Below, piece after piece: positions 1-6,807 of a DNA stretch of 64,000 nucleotides (positions are counted from its first letter, which is position 1; every line of letters starts with the position of its first letter). The notes under the pieces are model-generated. The model made no database searches. It was not told the DNA's origin and saw only the letters and a list, made by a program, of their open reading frames with translations. A program made the translations under genes and the position numbers. Source of the stretch: Thermonema rossianum DSM 10300 (GTDB lineage Bacteria > Bacteroidota > Bacteroidia > Cytophagales > Thermonemataceae); the NCBI RefSeq assembly GCF_000426825.1, contig NZ_AUGC01000001.1:1-64000 (forward strand), in the 5' to 3' direction.

Positions 1-455
1 AGTGGTCTTTTGTCTCTTTGGCATTTGAGAAAGAAAGAACACATATGGTCTTGTAGTATTCTGTCTCCATTATAGTCGCTCAATATTAATTGAGCCAGTT
101 CAGCCGGGGACATCACGGGCAGGTTATCGAGTTCGGAAAGTGGTACCTCCCGGTGCATATTGGGTTTTTTCCCGCGCAGGCGGGCATCAAATGCGGTGTC
201 AAATGTTACATCGTGGCCTGTTAAACTCGTTTTGCCGTGATAGTTTTTGATTTGAAAGGTAAAACCATAGAGTATCTTCAACGAATCCCCAAAAGGACCG
301 GGTTCATTGAGTGCTAAGTAGAGAGTGTTGCCCTTATACAGCCTGGCAGGTTGTCCGGGTATGTCTTCCAAGAGCATGTACAGTGGGGCGTTGTCTTGGG
401 CATGCGCCATGCTCATCTTGCATAACACAAGTAAAATAAATAATAACCGTTTCAT
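1..455 (-). CDS. Secreted small protein, third paralog of the array (3' end outside window)
   Basis: The start codon is at 453-455 and the reading frame runs off the window edge, so the C-terminus is missing. Residues 1-19 form a clear Sec signal peptide ending in Ala-His-Ala-Gln. The protein is almost a copy of the one encoded at 1510-2043: the same signal peptide, the same block GPFGDSL, the same NMHREVPLSELDNLPVMSP block and the same acidic-to-Cys segment, with scattered substitutions mainly in the middle. At DNA level it belongs to a ~0.6 kb direct duplication. It follows an orphan fragment of the large protein's C-terminus, just as the 1510-2043 gene follows the complete large protein. 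I do not recognise a characterised family. A periplasmic immunity or partner role is inferred from layout only. Confidence 0.75.
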   Translation of the reverse strand, partial: MKRLLFILLVLCKMSMAHAQDNAPLYMLLEDIPGQPARLYKGNTLYLALNEPGPFGDSLKILYGFTFQIKNYHGKTSLTGHDVTFDTAFDARLRGKKPNMHREVPLSELDNLPVMSPAELAQLILSDYNGDRILQDHMCSFFLKCQRDKRP

Positions 456-625
456 GGCTAATTTGATTTTTTAGAGTTTGACATTAGAATAATATATAAT
501 ATCTGGAAAAACACCTTGATACCAATCATGAGTTTCTTGCGATTGCCGTACTTCCGCCATAAACAAGGCAGTACGGTGCAGCCCGTTCCAAGCGGCTAAA
601 AGGTAGTCTTGCATGGTAAGTGGAT
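1..625. repeat. Direct repeat copy A (~0.62 kb)
   Basis: This segment aligns base for base, with scattered substitutions and a 2-nt indel, to about 1589-2215. Each copy holds the last ~150 bp of the large protein's coding sequence followed by the complete 5' part of a small secreted-protein gene. Homology stops at the shared GTAAGTGGAT, after which the two flanks are unrelated. A segmental duplication that captured only the 3' end of the large gene is the simplest explanation. Confidence 0.85.
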
Positions 626-698
626 AACGACATTTTGTCTTGCCATCTATTAAAAAAGCCGCCCGGTGAGGGGCGGCGGGGTTTAGAACTTTATACAA
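471..698 (-). pseudogene. Orphan C-terminal fragment of the HEAAH protein
   Basis: The last ~50 residues, from PLTMQDYLLAAW to YYSNVKL at the stop, match the C-terminus of the 533-residue protein at 2061-3662 at about three residues in four. Residues 1-25 are unrelated and overlap the end of the gene at 683-1240. No N-terminal region, Gly-rich linker or HEAAH motif is present, so this cannot be a functional enzyme by itself. It lies just after a hairpin terminator and just before the third small secreted-protein gene. It looks like a recombination remnant, or a silent C-terminal cassette as found downstream of polymorphic toxins. Whether it is translated is unknown. Confidence 0.7.
652..677 (-). 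terminator. Rho-independent terminator, array copy 1
   Basis: Read on the minus strand, a 7-bp GC stem (GCCGCCC/GGGCGGC) with a short loop is followed by six T. It lies directly after the stop codon of the gene at 683-1240. The 20-nt hairpin core is identical to the one at 1460-1479. Confidence 0.8.
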
Positions 699-1240
699 TC
701 TGCCGGATAAGTTGGCACCACAAGCCAGAGGTAGGCCTTGTCCGGGAGTTCCTCTACGACATAAACGGTTTTGTTTTTCAGGTAATGATAAACAGTACAG
801 CCGTAGCTGAGTTCTCTTTTGCGAAGAGGTACTATTAACTCATGAAACTCATCCGGGCTGAGTATCTGCAGCCCTTGCAGGTATTGGAGGGGTACCTCTT
901 TGTGCGAGGGCATTTTGCGGCGGTTGATAATGCGGATGTCTATGGGAGTGAATAGCGCATGAAATTGGGCATGGGGAATGTCAGGCTTGTTTTTGTATAT
1001 AACTATGGATACTTGATAATAAATAAAGAGCGAATCCCCCATTTCGCCCGGCTCCCGCAGGTGCCAAATGCGTTGAATCTTATCGCTAAAAGATATGCCG
1101 TTTTTTTTACCGGTGAGACGGAGATAGAGGGTATCACCTGTTTTTTGTTGATTGTCCCGCAGGCTGAACCGTTGTGCCTGTGTGTGTTGAGCGATGACAC
1201 ACAGGAAGCAGAGTAGTAATAATTTTTTGAGGGTCTTCAT
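683..1240 (-). CDS. Secreted small protein, divergent second paralog of the array
   Basis: It encodes 185 residues with a Sec signal peptide (about residues 1-22, ending in Thr-Gln-Ala-Gln). It is a distant relative of the proteins at 1510-2043 and 1-455. Shared landmarks are a GDSL near the middle, HKEVPLQYLQGLQILSPDEF (against HREVPLSELDNLPVMSPAEL), a VYVVEELPDKA block and a C-terminal Cys-Ile-Lys-Phe/Leu ending. The start codon overlaps the stop of the short frame at 1237-1455 as ATGA, suggesting translational coupling. The gene ends at a terminator shared with its neighbour. No characterised family is recognised. The divergence within an otherwise near-identical set is what one would expect if each copy matches a different partner, but that is inference. 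Confidence 0.75.
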   Translation of the reverse strand: MKTLKKLLLLCFLCVIAQHTQAQRFSLRDNQQKTGDTLYLRLTGKKNGISFSDKIQRIWHLREPGEMGDSLFIYYQVSIVIYKNKPDIPHAQFHALFTPIDIRIINRRKMPSHKEVPLQYLQGLQILSPDEFHELIVPLRKRELSYGCTVYHYLKNKTVYVVEELPDKAYLWLVVPTYPADCIKF

Positions 1241-1455
1241 AGGGCTATTCTGTATTTGTTTTTGTAAATGACATTGAAAGGAGGTTCAGAGTGGTATATG
1301 TTGGCTTTAATGAATTCAATTCTCTTTTTATCATCAGGGGAGTCATATATTTCCCGAAAATACAAAATGAGTACTTTTGCAGGCAGCAGGCTGATATTAT
1401 TCTTTGCACAAAGCTTTACTTGGAGATAAATACAGGACAGGAGATATCTTAACAA
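1237..1455 (-). pseudogene. Short unassigned frame, possible second orphan C-terminal cassette
   Basis: It encodes up to 72 residues from a TTG at 1455, which lies inside the T tract of the upstream terminator, so that start is doubtful. The C-terminal half is charged and looks like real protein sequence (SPDDKKRIEFIK), and the stop overlaps the next start as ATGA. It resembles neither the HEAAH protein nor the small secreted proteins. By position it corresponds to the fragment at 471-698: after a terminator and immediately before a small secreted-protein gene. It may therefore be the truncated C-terminus of a different large protein. Chance is not excluded. Confidence 0.3.
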
Positions 1456-1479
1456 AAAAGCCGCCCGGTGAGGGGCGGC
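1454..1479 (-). terminator. Rho-independent terminator, array copy 2
   Basis: The same hairpin core as at 658-677 (GCCGCCC/GGGCGGC stem, then six T on the minus strand) lies about 30 nt after the stop of the gene at 1510-2043. Transcription of the large protein and its first small partner probably ends here, leaving the downstream fragments with little or no read-through. Confidence 0.8.
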
Positions 1480-1509
1480 AGGATGAAGGGGGCGTATATC
1501 TTTTTCTAT

Positions 1510-2043
1510 TTATAGCTTTATGCAGAATACAGAAATAAATTCTACGCGATAAATCACCGCTTTGTCTTGCAGTTTTTCGACTACGAAGAGGGGCCTGTTG
1601 TTTTTTTGGCATTTGAAAAAGAAAGCACACATATGGTCTTGTAGTATTCTGTCTCCGTTATAATCGCTCAATATTAATTGAGCCAGCTCAGCCGGGGACA
1701 TGACCGGCAGGTTATCGAGTTCGGAAAGTGGTACTTCCCGGTGCATATTGGGTTTTTTCCCGCGCAGGCGGGCATCAAATGCGGTAGTAAATACTGCATC
1801 GGTACTTCCTAAACCTGTTTTGCCGGGATAGCTTTTGATTTGAAACGTAAAAGAATGGAGGATTCTCAACGAATCCCCAAAAGGACCGGGTTCATTGAGT
1901 GCTAAGTAGAGAGTATTGTTCTTATACAGCCTGGCAGGCTGTCCGGGTATGTCTTCCAAGAGCATGTATAGCGGGGCGTTGTCTTGGGCATGTGCCATGC
2001 TCATCTTGCATAACACAAGTAAAATAAATAACAAGCGTTTCAT
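1510..2043 (-). CDS. Secreted small protein next to the HEAAH protein (candidate immunity/partner)
   Basis: It encodes 177 residues with a signal peptide at residues 1-19 (KRLLFILLVLCKMSMAHAQ) and no further membrane segment, so it should be periplasmic or outer-membrane associated. It begins 17 nt after the stop of the large HEAAH gene, without an intervening terminator, so the two are probably co-transcribed. A hairpin terminator follows. Two paralogs lie downstream in the array. A secreted predicted metalloprotease paired with a small exported protein suggests inhibitor, immunity or chaperone roles; none is shown by sequence. I recognise no Pfam family. Confidence 0.8.
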   Translation of the reverse strand: MKRLLFILLVLCKMSMAHAQDNAPLYMLLEDIPGQPARLYKNNTLYLALNEPGPFGDSLRILHSFTFQIKSYPGKTGLGSTDAVFTTAFDARLRGKKPNMHREVPLSELDNLPVMSPAELAQLILSDYNGDRILQDHMCAFFFKCQKNNRPLFVVEKLQDKAVIYRVEFISVFCIKL

Positions 2044-2215
2044 GACTTATTCGATTTTTTTTAAAGTTTGACATTAGAATAGTATAAGATAAATTGAATA
2101 GCACCTTGATACCAATCATAAGTGTCTTGCGATTGTTTTACTTCCATCATAAACAGGGCGGTATGGTGCAGCCCCGCCCAAGCGGCTAAAAGGTAGTCTT
2201 GCATAGTAAGTGGAT
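1589..2215. repeat. Direct repeat copy B (~0.62 kb)
   Basis: This is the partner of the repeat at 1-625. It spans most of the 177-residue gene, the 17-nt spacer and the last ~150 bp of the HEAAH gene. Differences between copies cluster in the middle of the small gene and at the very end of the large one. Confidence 0.85.
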
Positions 2216-3662
2216 TAGGATAGTTGGGCGATCTTTGCCCGTTATCTTCATCTATTACCCACATGACCTGTGCCATTAAATCGCGGTATTGCAGCGCAAT
2301 CAAGCAATGGTGTACATGGCTGCGTGTATTAGACTCAATATCCTCATACTCGGAAAAATTACTTGGGTCGTATGTTTGATAGGCATTTTTTAAATAGTGG
2401 TTGTCAGGCAGCAGGGAAGGATCATCCGCTGATTGTCCGTTGGTAGCTTCAATAAAATCTTTGAATATTTTTGCATGGGCTGCTTCGTGAACAATAGAAT
2501 GTGCCACCAAGGCTTTTGTGGGTTGAGGGGTAAACAGTTCAGGGGTAAGGGCTACGGTTATTTCCCATTTTCCATTTTTAAAGCTAACCTGTGTAAATCC
2601 CCCCAATTTTTCACCATTTTGTGGTTGTTCAGGATGAGAGGCAATGTCTAACTTATAAGTGATGTAATCGCTTTCCAAATCGTGAATCAACGCTTGAAAC
2701 TCCGGCACTTCCATCATTTGCTGCCATAGTGCTTGCAAGCCCGGTTTGTTCAGGAAGGCTTCGGTGGGGGTGAAAGGTCCGAAGTCAACGGGATTGCCGG
2801 GCAGGGGGTTGTCCGGGTTTTTAATAGGGGGAATTTGAGGGTGAGTGTCGCCGGGGTCCATAGGAGGCACCTCAATGCCATCTTGCCAGCCGGGGGTACC
2901 GCTGCCGGAGCCCCCGCCGGAACCCCCGCCAATGAAGATGCCGCCCCAATTACCGCCATAGTAGCCGCCGGAACCACCACCGGTGCTCCCCCCGGCGCTC
3001 CCGCTTGCACCACCGCCACCGTTGTTGTTGCAAGGATCTGAATCAGGAGAAGCTATCTCGACCACTCCTTTTGAGCTTATCCATGTACCGGATTCACTTA
3101 TTTTACACCAAGTGGTTCCATTACATGTAACTGTAGCAATGCATCCGGGATCACCGGGATCATCTGTTGTGATATTTCTCACTATTTGATATGCTTTTTC
3201 TTCGCTAAACTTGCCATGAGGTTTTCCTTCAAGTTTCTGTAATAGGTGGTAGTTCATGTCATACAAAAATAAGCTGCCGGTAAAGGCTCCGGTGTAACTG
3301 CTTGCCTCTATGAGCAAACGGTTGCCTTGATTGATTAAAGTTTCTTTGTCGGTTGCCAGCTCTACAATGTGGGTGCTGACGATTTGCTTGTGCCGGTCAA
3401 ACTCCACACGTAAGCGCCGGCGGAAGGCTGTGAAGTAAAACACACTCAGAGGTCTGTGCAAGGGTACCAGCAGTACAGCATTTCCTGCTTGATTGTAGTA
3501 AAGCTCTGCCTGCTGCCATTGAGGATAAAAGTAACTTTCCAATTTTTCCTTTTCCTCTGCCGGCAACAGGGAGTGGTAAAGAGGTACTCCGTCGGGTAGT
3601 GGGTTGTGTGCCCAAGGGGCCGGTGGCAAGGCTTCTTGCGCCAGCTTTACGTAATAAGCCAC
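2061..3662 (-). CDS. Putative surface lipoprotein with zincin-like HEAAH domain, toxin-like architecture
   Basis: The open frame gives 533 residues from a GTG. Order: an N-terminal region (1-165), a Cys-containing segment (about 174-211, CIATVTCNGTTWCK), a Gly/Ser-rich linker (214-258), a Pro-rich stretch (264-300) and a C-terminal domain (300-533). The C-terminal domain carries HEAAH at 392-396 within a hydrophobic helix, the HExxH zinc-binding and catalytic pattern of zincin peptidases. A third ligand is not obvious; acidic and His residues at 437-452 are candidates. The GTG is probably not the native start. In the same frame upstream, residues ILLLYGC form a lipobox, but a run of nine G separates it from the ATG at 3771. 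A last module (about 485-533) is duplicated downstream as an orphan fragment. The substrate is unknown; toxin, adhesin-processing or nutrient protease are all possible. Confidence 0.7.
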   Translation of the reverse strand: MAYYVKLAQEALPPAPWAHNPLPDGVPLYHSLLPAEEKEKLESYFYPQWQQAELYYNQAGNAVLLVPLHRPLSVFYFTAFRRRLRVEFDRHKQIVSTHIVELATDKETLINQGNRLLIEASSYTGAFTGSLFLYDMNYHLLQKLEGKPHGKFSEEKAYQIVRNITTDDPGDPGCIATVTCNGTTWCKISESGTWISSKGVVEIASPDSDPCNNNGGGGASGSAGGSTGGGSGGYYGGNWGGIFIGGGSGGGSGSGTPGWQDGIEVPPMDPGDTHPQIPPIKNPDNPLPGNPVDFGPFTPTEAFLNKPGLQALWQQMMEVPEFQALIHDLESDYITYKLDIASHPEQPQNGEKLGGFTQVSFKNGKWEITVALTPELFTPQPTKALVAHSIVHEAAHAKIFKDFIEATNGQSADDPSLLPDNHYLKNAYQTYDPSNFSEYEDIESNTRSHVHHCLIALQYRDLMAQVMWVIDEDNGQRSPNYPNPLTMQDYLLAAWAGLHHTALFMMEVKQSQDTYDWYQGAIQFILYYSNVKL

Positions 3663-3771
3663 TTGGTTTTGCGGCAGCAGTTCAGGCGTCTGCCGGAGAC
3701 CACAACCATAGAGAAGGAGGATATAAATTACCCCCCCCCATTTTCCATAGATGGTGGAATTTGTGTTTCAT
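3660..3771 (-). other. Frameshifted lipoprotein signal region of the HEAAH protein
   Basis: From ATG at 3769-3771 the minus strand reads MKHKFHHLWKMG and enters a run of nine G. With eight G the frame would continue as GVIYILLLYGCGLRQTPEL and join the 533-residue frame exactly, giving a textbook Lys-rich, hydrophobic, Cys-ended lipoprotein signal. With nine G the two parts are out of frame by one base. Either the gene is switched off here, or the tract length was mis-called. Confidence 0.65.
3731..3739 (-). repeat. Homopolymer of nine G (minus strand) at the signal-peptide junction
   Basis: An uninterrupted C9 on the plus strand lies between the upstream ATG and the lipobox codons of the HEAAH gene. 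Mononucleotide G/C tracts of this length within a 5' coding region are classic slipped-strand contingency sites, and also common sequencing-error sites. Confidence 0.9.
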
Positions 3772-3957
3772 TTTGTATTTTGATTTTTGGTTTGATAATG
3801 CAAGTGTAATAAAAAAATCATTTTTTACAATTTTTCACTTTGTTATTTTTTTGTAAAAAAATCATTTGAAAACCTATTTGCCTCATCTCCCTGTTACACA
3901 TCTTTTTTGTACCTTGTCTTGTCAGCGAAACAAACACCCTTTTAACCGGTCTATCAC
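3772..3957. other. AT-rich divergent intergenic region
   Basis: This region lies between the divergent HEAAH and SIMPL genes. It is markedly AT-rich, with several poly-A/poly-T runs around 3810-3860, consistent with back-to-back promoters. I found no convincing pair of -33 and -7 elements with correct spacing on either strand. Confidence 0.4.
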
Positions 3958-4686
3958 ATGCGTTACCTCCCTCCTGCCTTGGCAATAGGCGTTGCTGCCG
4001 TGGTGTCGGCGCTTATTTTGTCTTATACTTACCTGAATCGCTATGCCCACCAAGATACCATAGAGGTGATTGGCTTGGGCAGCAAGGATTTCAAGTCCGA
4101 TTTAATCGTGTGGCGGGCGTCGTTTTCGCGTAAAGCGCCTACTATCAAAGAGGCTTATGCCTTGCTGGATGAAGACCGGGCATTGGTGATGGCTTTTTTA
4201 CAAGAGCAAGCCGTAAAAAAGGAAGAGTTCGTTTTTTCGCCTATAGCCATCAGCAAAGATTTCGTTTACAGCTATGATGACCGTGGCAGGCAGTATTCTA
4301 CCTTTAATGGCTATGTGTTGTCGCAGACACTTACCATTGAGTCGAAACGGGTAGATGCGGTAGAAGACATCATGCGCAATATTACGGGCTTGATACAACG
4401 TGGGCTGGAGGTCGTATCTTACGAGCCGGAGTATTACTATACGAAGTTATCGGAACTGAAAATTCAGATGATAGCCGAAGCTACGAAAGACGCCCGCCTG
4501 CGTGCCGAAAAAATAGCGCAGGAAGCAGGTGCTTCTTTGGGCAAGTTGAAAGGTGCCCGTATGGGAGTGTTTCAAATTACGGCACAAAACAGCAATGAAG
4601 ACTATTCGTGGGGTGGGGCTTTCAATACTTCGTCTAAAATGAAGACGGCCAGCATTACCATGCGCTTGACTTTTGAAGTGGACTAA
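3958..4686 (+). CDS. SIMPL-domain (DUF541) membrane-anchored protein
   Basis: It encodes 242 residues with an N-terminal membrane anchor at about 6-26, followed by a SIMPL/DUF541 domain. Typical features are the opening IEVIGLGSKDFKSD, the alternation of beta strands with a long helix, the segment QTLTIESKRVDAVEDIM and the late KDARLRAEKIAQEAGASLGK helix that precedes the last strands. SIMPL proteins are periplasmic or cell-surface proteins of poorly defined function, with oxidative-stress or oligomeric-scaffold roles reported in some bacteria. It stands alone, divergent from the toxin-like array and convergent with panB. The exact role here is unknown. Confidence 0.85.
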   Translation: MRYLPPALAIGVAAVVSALILSYTYLNRYAHQDTIEVIGLGSKDFKSDLIVWRASFSRKAPTIKEAYALLDEDRALVMAFLQEQAVKKEEFVFSPIAISKDFVYSYDDRGRQYSTFNGYVLSQTLTIESKRVDAVEDIMRNITGLIQRGLEVVSYEPEYYYTKLSELKIQMIAEATKDARLRAEKIAQEAGASLGKLKGARMGVFQITAQNSNEDYSWGGAFNTSSKMKTASITMRLTFEVD

Positions 4687-4758
4687 GCGGCTTGTGATGG
4701 AAAGCCAAAAGGACTGCCGGCATGACAGCCCTTCCGGCTTAAAAGCAAGCAACGGCAA

Positions 4759-5574
4759 TCAATAACTTTCCGATTCGTTGGGAAAATCGACCGCTTTCAC
4801 ATCCTTGATGTATTGCCCTACTGCTTCGGTGATGATGGTGTGCAGGTCGGCATAGCGGCGCAAAAAGCGCGGGTTGAAGTCTTTGTTGATGCCCAGCATG
4901 TCGTGCAGCACCAGCACCTGCCCATCTACATCGGGACCGGCACCAATGCCAATAACCGGGATATGCAGTTGTTTGGCTACACGTGCAGCCAGTTGGCGGG
5001 GCACCTTTTCCAGCACGATGGCAAAACAGCCGCACTCCTGAAGCATGAGTGCATCTTCTATGAGTTTTTGTGCTTCGGCTTCTTCTTTGGCGCGCACGCT
5101 GTAAGTGCCAAATTTATAAATCGATTGGGGGGTAAGCCCCAAATGCCCCATCACAGGAATGCCGGCACTCAGAATGCGCACGACCGATTCTTTGATTTCC
5201 GAACCACCCTCCATCTTGATGGCATGCCCACCGGACTCTTTCATGATGCGGATGGCAGAGCGCAAGGCTTCGGAGGAGTTCCCTTGGTAAGAGCCAAAAG
5301 GCATATCGACCACCACCAATGCACGCTTGGCGGCACGCACCACCGACGATGCGTGGTAAATCATTTGGTCAAGTGTGATGGGGAGGGTGGTTTCGTGTCC
5401 TGCCATCACATTGGAGGCAGAGTCGCCCACCAGAATGACATCGATACCGGCAGCATCTACCAGCTTTGCCAAGGAGTAATCGTAGGCAGTAAGCATGCTT
5501 ATTTTTTCCCCGTTTTGCTTCATGGCTTGAAGCGTGTGGGTGGTGACGCGTTTCACTTGTGAATGTACAGACAT
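4759..5574 (-). CDS. panB: 3-methyl-2-oxobutanoate hydroxymethyltransferase
   Basis: It encodes 271 residues, normal for PanB, which transfers a hydroxymethyl group from methylene-tetrahydrofolate to alpha-ketoisovalerate to make ketopantoate, the first committed step to pantothenate and CoA. Family signatures are MLTAYDY (28-33), [15 protein letters not shown] (49-63, metal-binding Asp51), VDMPFGSYQ (89-97), a KMEGG motif and [14 protein letters not shown] near residue 205. It is the last gene of a minus-strand cluster with obgE, pyrC and the EnvC-like gene. No other pantothenate gene is present, but a CoaD domain occurs elsewhere in the window (36126-37196). Confidence 0.96.
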   Translation of the reverse strand: MSVHSQVKRVTTHTLQAMKQNGEKISMLTAYDYSLAKLVDAAGIDVILVGDSASNVMAGHETTLPITLDQMIYHASSVVRAAKRALVVVDMPFGSYQGNSSEALRSAIRIMKESGGHAIKMEGGSEIKESVVRILSAGIPVMGHLGLTPQSIYKFGTYSVRAKEEAEAQKLIEDALMLQECGCFAIVLEKVPRQLAARVAKQLHIPVIGIGAGPDVDGQVLVLHDMLGINKDFNPRFLRRYADLHTIITEAVGQYIKDVKAVDFPNESESY

Positions 5575-5610
5575 AAGCTTGCAGTTTTAAGTTAGAGCAA
5601 TCGATGAAAG

Positions 5611-6807
5611 TTATTTTTTAGCCAGCCACTCTTCGGGATTGAGCGGCGTTTGGTTTTTATAAACGTAGAACTGAATGGTCGTAACGCCGTCGTGGTCAGT
5701 GAGGGCTGTGCCCAGTTTTTGCCCTGTTTGCACCTCTTGCCCGTCTTTTACCAACACTTGCGACAAATTGCTGTAGCTGGTAAAGTAGTTTCCATGGCTT
5801 ATCATCACGGCATAGCCGTGCCCGGGTACGGTGAACACTTTTTCCACTTTGCCGCCAAAAACGGCATACACACTTTCGCCCCTTTGTGTTTGAATTTTTA
5901 CGCCATAGTTGTTGACGTATATTTTTTCCAATACGGGGTGTTCACTAATGCCGAATGGTTGGGCAACGAAGCCTACTTTCACAGGCCATGGCAGCTTGCC
6001 CCGGTTGGCTTCAAACGATTTGGCTACGGCAGCGCCTTCCGGCGTCAATACCATCTTTTTGCCTTCGCTGTCGCCGCTTTTTTTGATTTCTTCTTTTACT
6101 GCAGCTACAATCATCTCTTCGAGCTGTGCCAGTGCCCTCTGTTCTTCTTGTAGCTTGGCACGGAGTTCCCGCTCGCGCTTGTTCAATGCTTCGATGGCTT
6201 TGTCTTTCTCTTCTCTGAGTTTATTGAGCTTTTCCGTTTCTTGTTCCAGGAGGCGTAGCGCTTGCTCTTTTTCTTTGCGTTGTTGGGTAACCCGCCGGTT
6301 CTCTGCCTCCAGCATTTGTTTGGTTTTGGCTATTTCTTCAAACTGAATGGCGCGTATGTTGGAATACTGACGCAGATAATTCAAGCGCCGGAAGAACTGA
6401 TTGAAGGAGTTGGAAGAGAAGAGAAAGGTCAGTTTATTGTAAGACGAGTGAATTTTGGATGCCTGATAAATCAGGTGGGCGTATTCTTTCTTCATGTCGG
6501 CGAGGTCACGCTCCAGCGCCGATATGATCATTTCGGTTTCGCTAATATTACGGTTCAGGTATTGTATTTCTTTACGGGTGTTGCGAATCAGCTCTTCGCG
6601 ATTGCGTATGGCTGCGTTGATGGCGTTCAGCCGGCCCAAGCTGATGCCTTTCTCCTGGCTGGTTTCCCGTAGGATGCGGTTGGCTTCTTCTATTCGCTTG
6701 AGTTGCTCGAGACGCCGCCGCTCCAGCTCTTGCTTGCTTTGGGCAAGCAAGCAAGAGGCCTGCAGGAACAACAGCAAAGACAATATGGTGCCAAGACACT
6801 TAGTCAC
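5611..6807 (-). CDS. EnvC-like murein hydrolase activator (coiled coil plus degenerate LytM/M23)
   Basis: The GTG at 6805-6807 (TTG at 6811-6813 is an alternative) gives a signal peptide ending LLAQ, then a long coiled coil (about 25-260, many E/K/R/Q heptads) and a C-terminal M23/LytM domain. The zinc site is lost: the position of the usual HxGxD reads NYGVKI, and the final HxH strand reads IQFYV. Such domains do not cut peptidoglycan but activate amidases at the septum, as in E. coli EnvC and NlpD. It overlaps the end of pyrC by 8 nt, implying co-expression. The open frame extends far upstream into pyrC, but the signal peptide fixes the true start. The partner amidase is not in the window. 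Confidence 0.85.
   Translation of the reverse strand: MTKCLGTILSLLLFLQASCLLAQSKQELERRRLEQLKRIEEANRILRETSQEKGISLGRLNAINAAIRNREELIRNTRKEIQYLNRNISETEMIISALERDLADMKKEYAHLIYQASKIHSSYNKLTFLFSSNSFNQFFRRLNYLRQYSNIRAIQFEEIAKTKQMLEAENRRVTQQRKEKEQALRLLEQETEKLNKLREEKDKAIEALNKRERELRAKLQEEQRALAQLEEMIVAAVKEEIKKSGDSEGKKMVLTPEGAAVAKSFEANRGKLPWPVKVGFVAQPFGISEHPVLEKIYVNNYGVKIQTQRGESVYAVFGGKVEKVFTVPGHGYAVMISHGNYFTSYSNLSQVLVKDGQEVQTGQKLGTALTDHDGVTTIQFYVYKNQTPLNPEEWLAKK

Noticed and set aside
2733-3041. Frames antisense to the Gly-rich linker (for example 2733-3041 and 2983-3189, plus strand)
   Set aside because: They only reflect GGN/CCN codon bias of the linker.
3731-3739. Reading the G9 tract as programmed ribosomal frameshifting
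   Set aside because: There is no slippery heptamer with a downstream structure; slippage during replication or a sequencing error is simpler.
4687-4758. Possible hairpin between the SIMPL gene and panB
   Set aside because: The 8-bp stem has a mismatch and no T run on either strand.
4813-5562. 249-codon frame on the plus strand
   Set aside because: Antisense to panB, with no start context and no recognisable domain.
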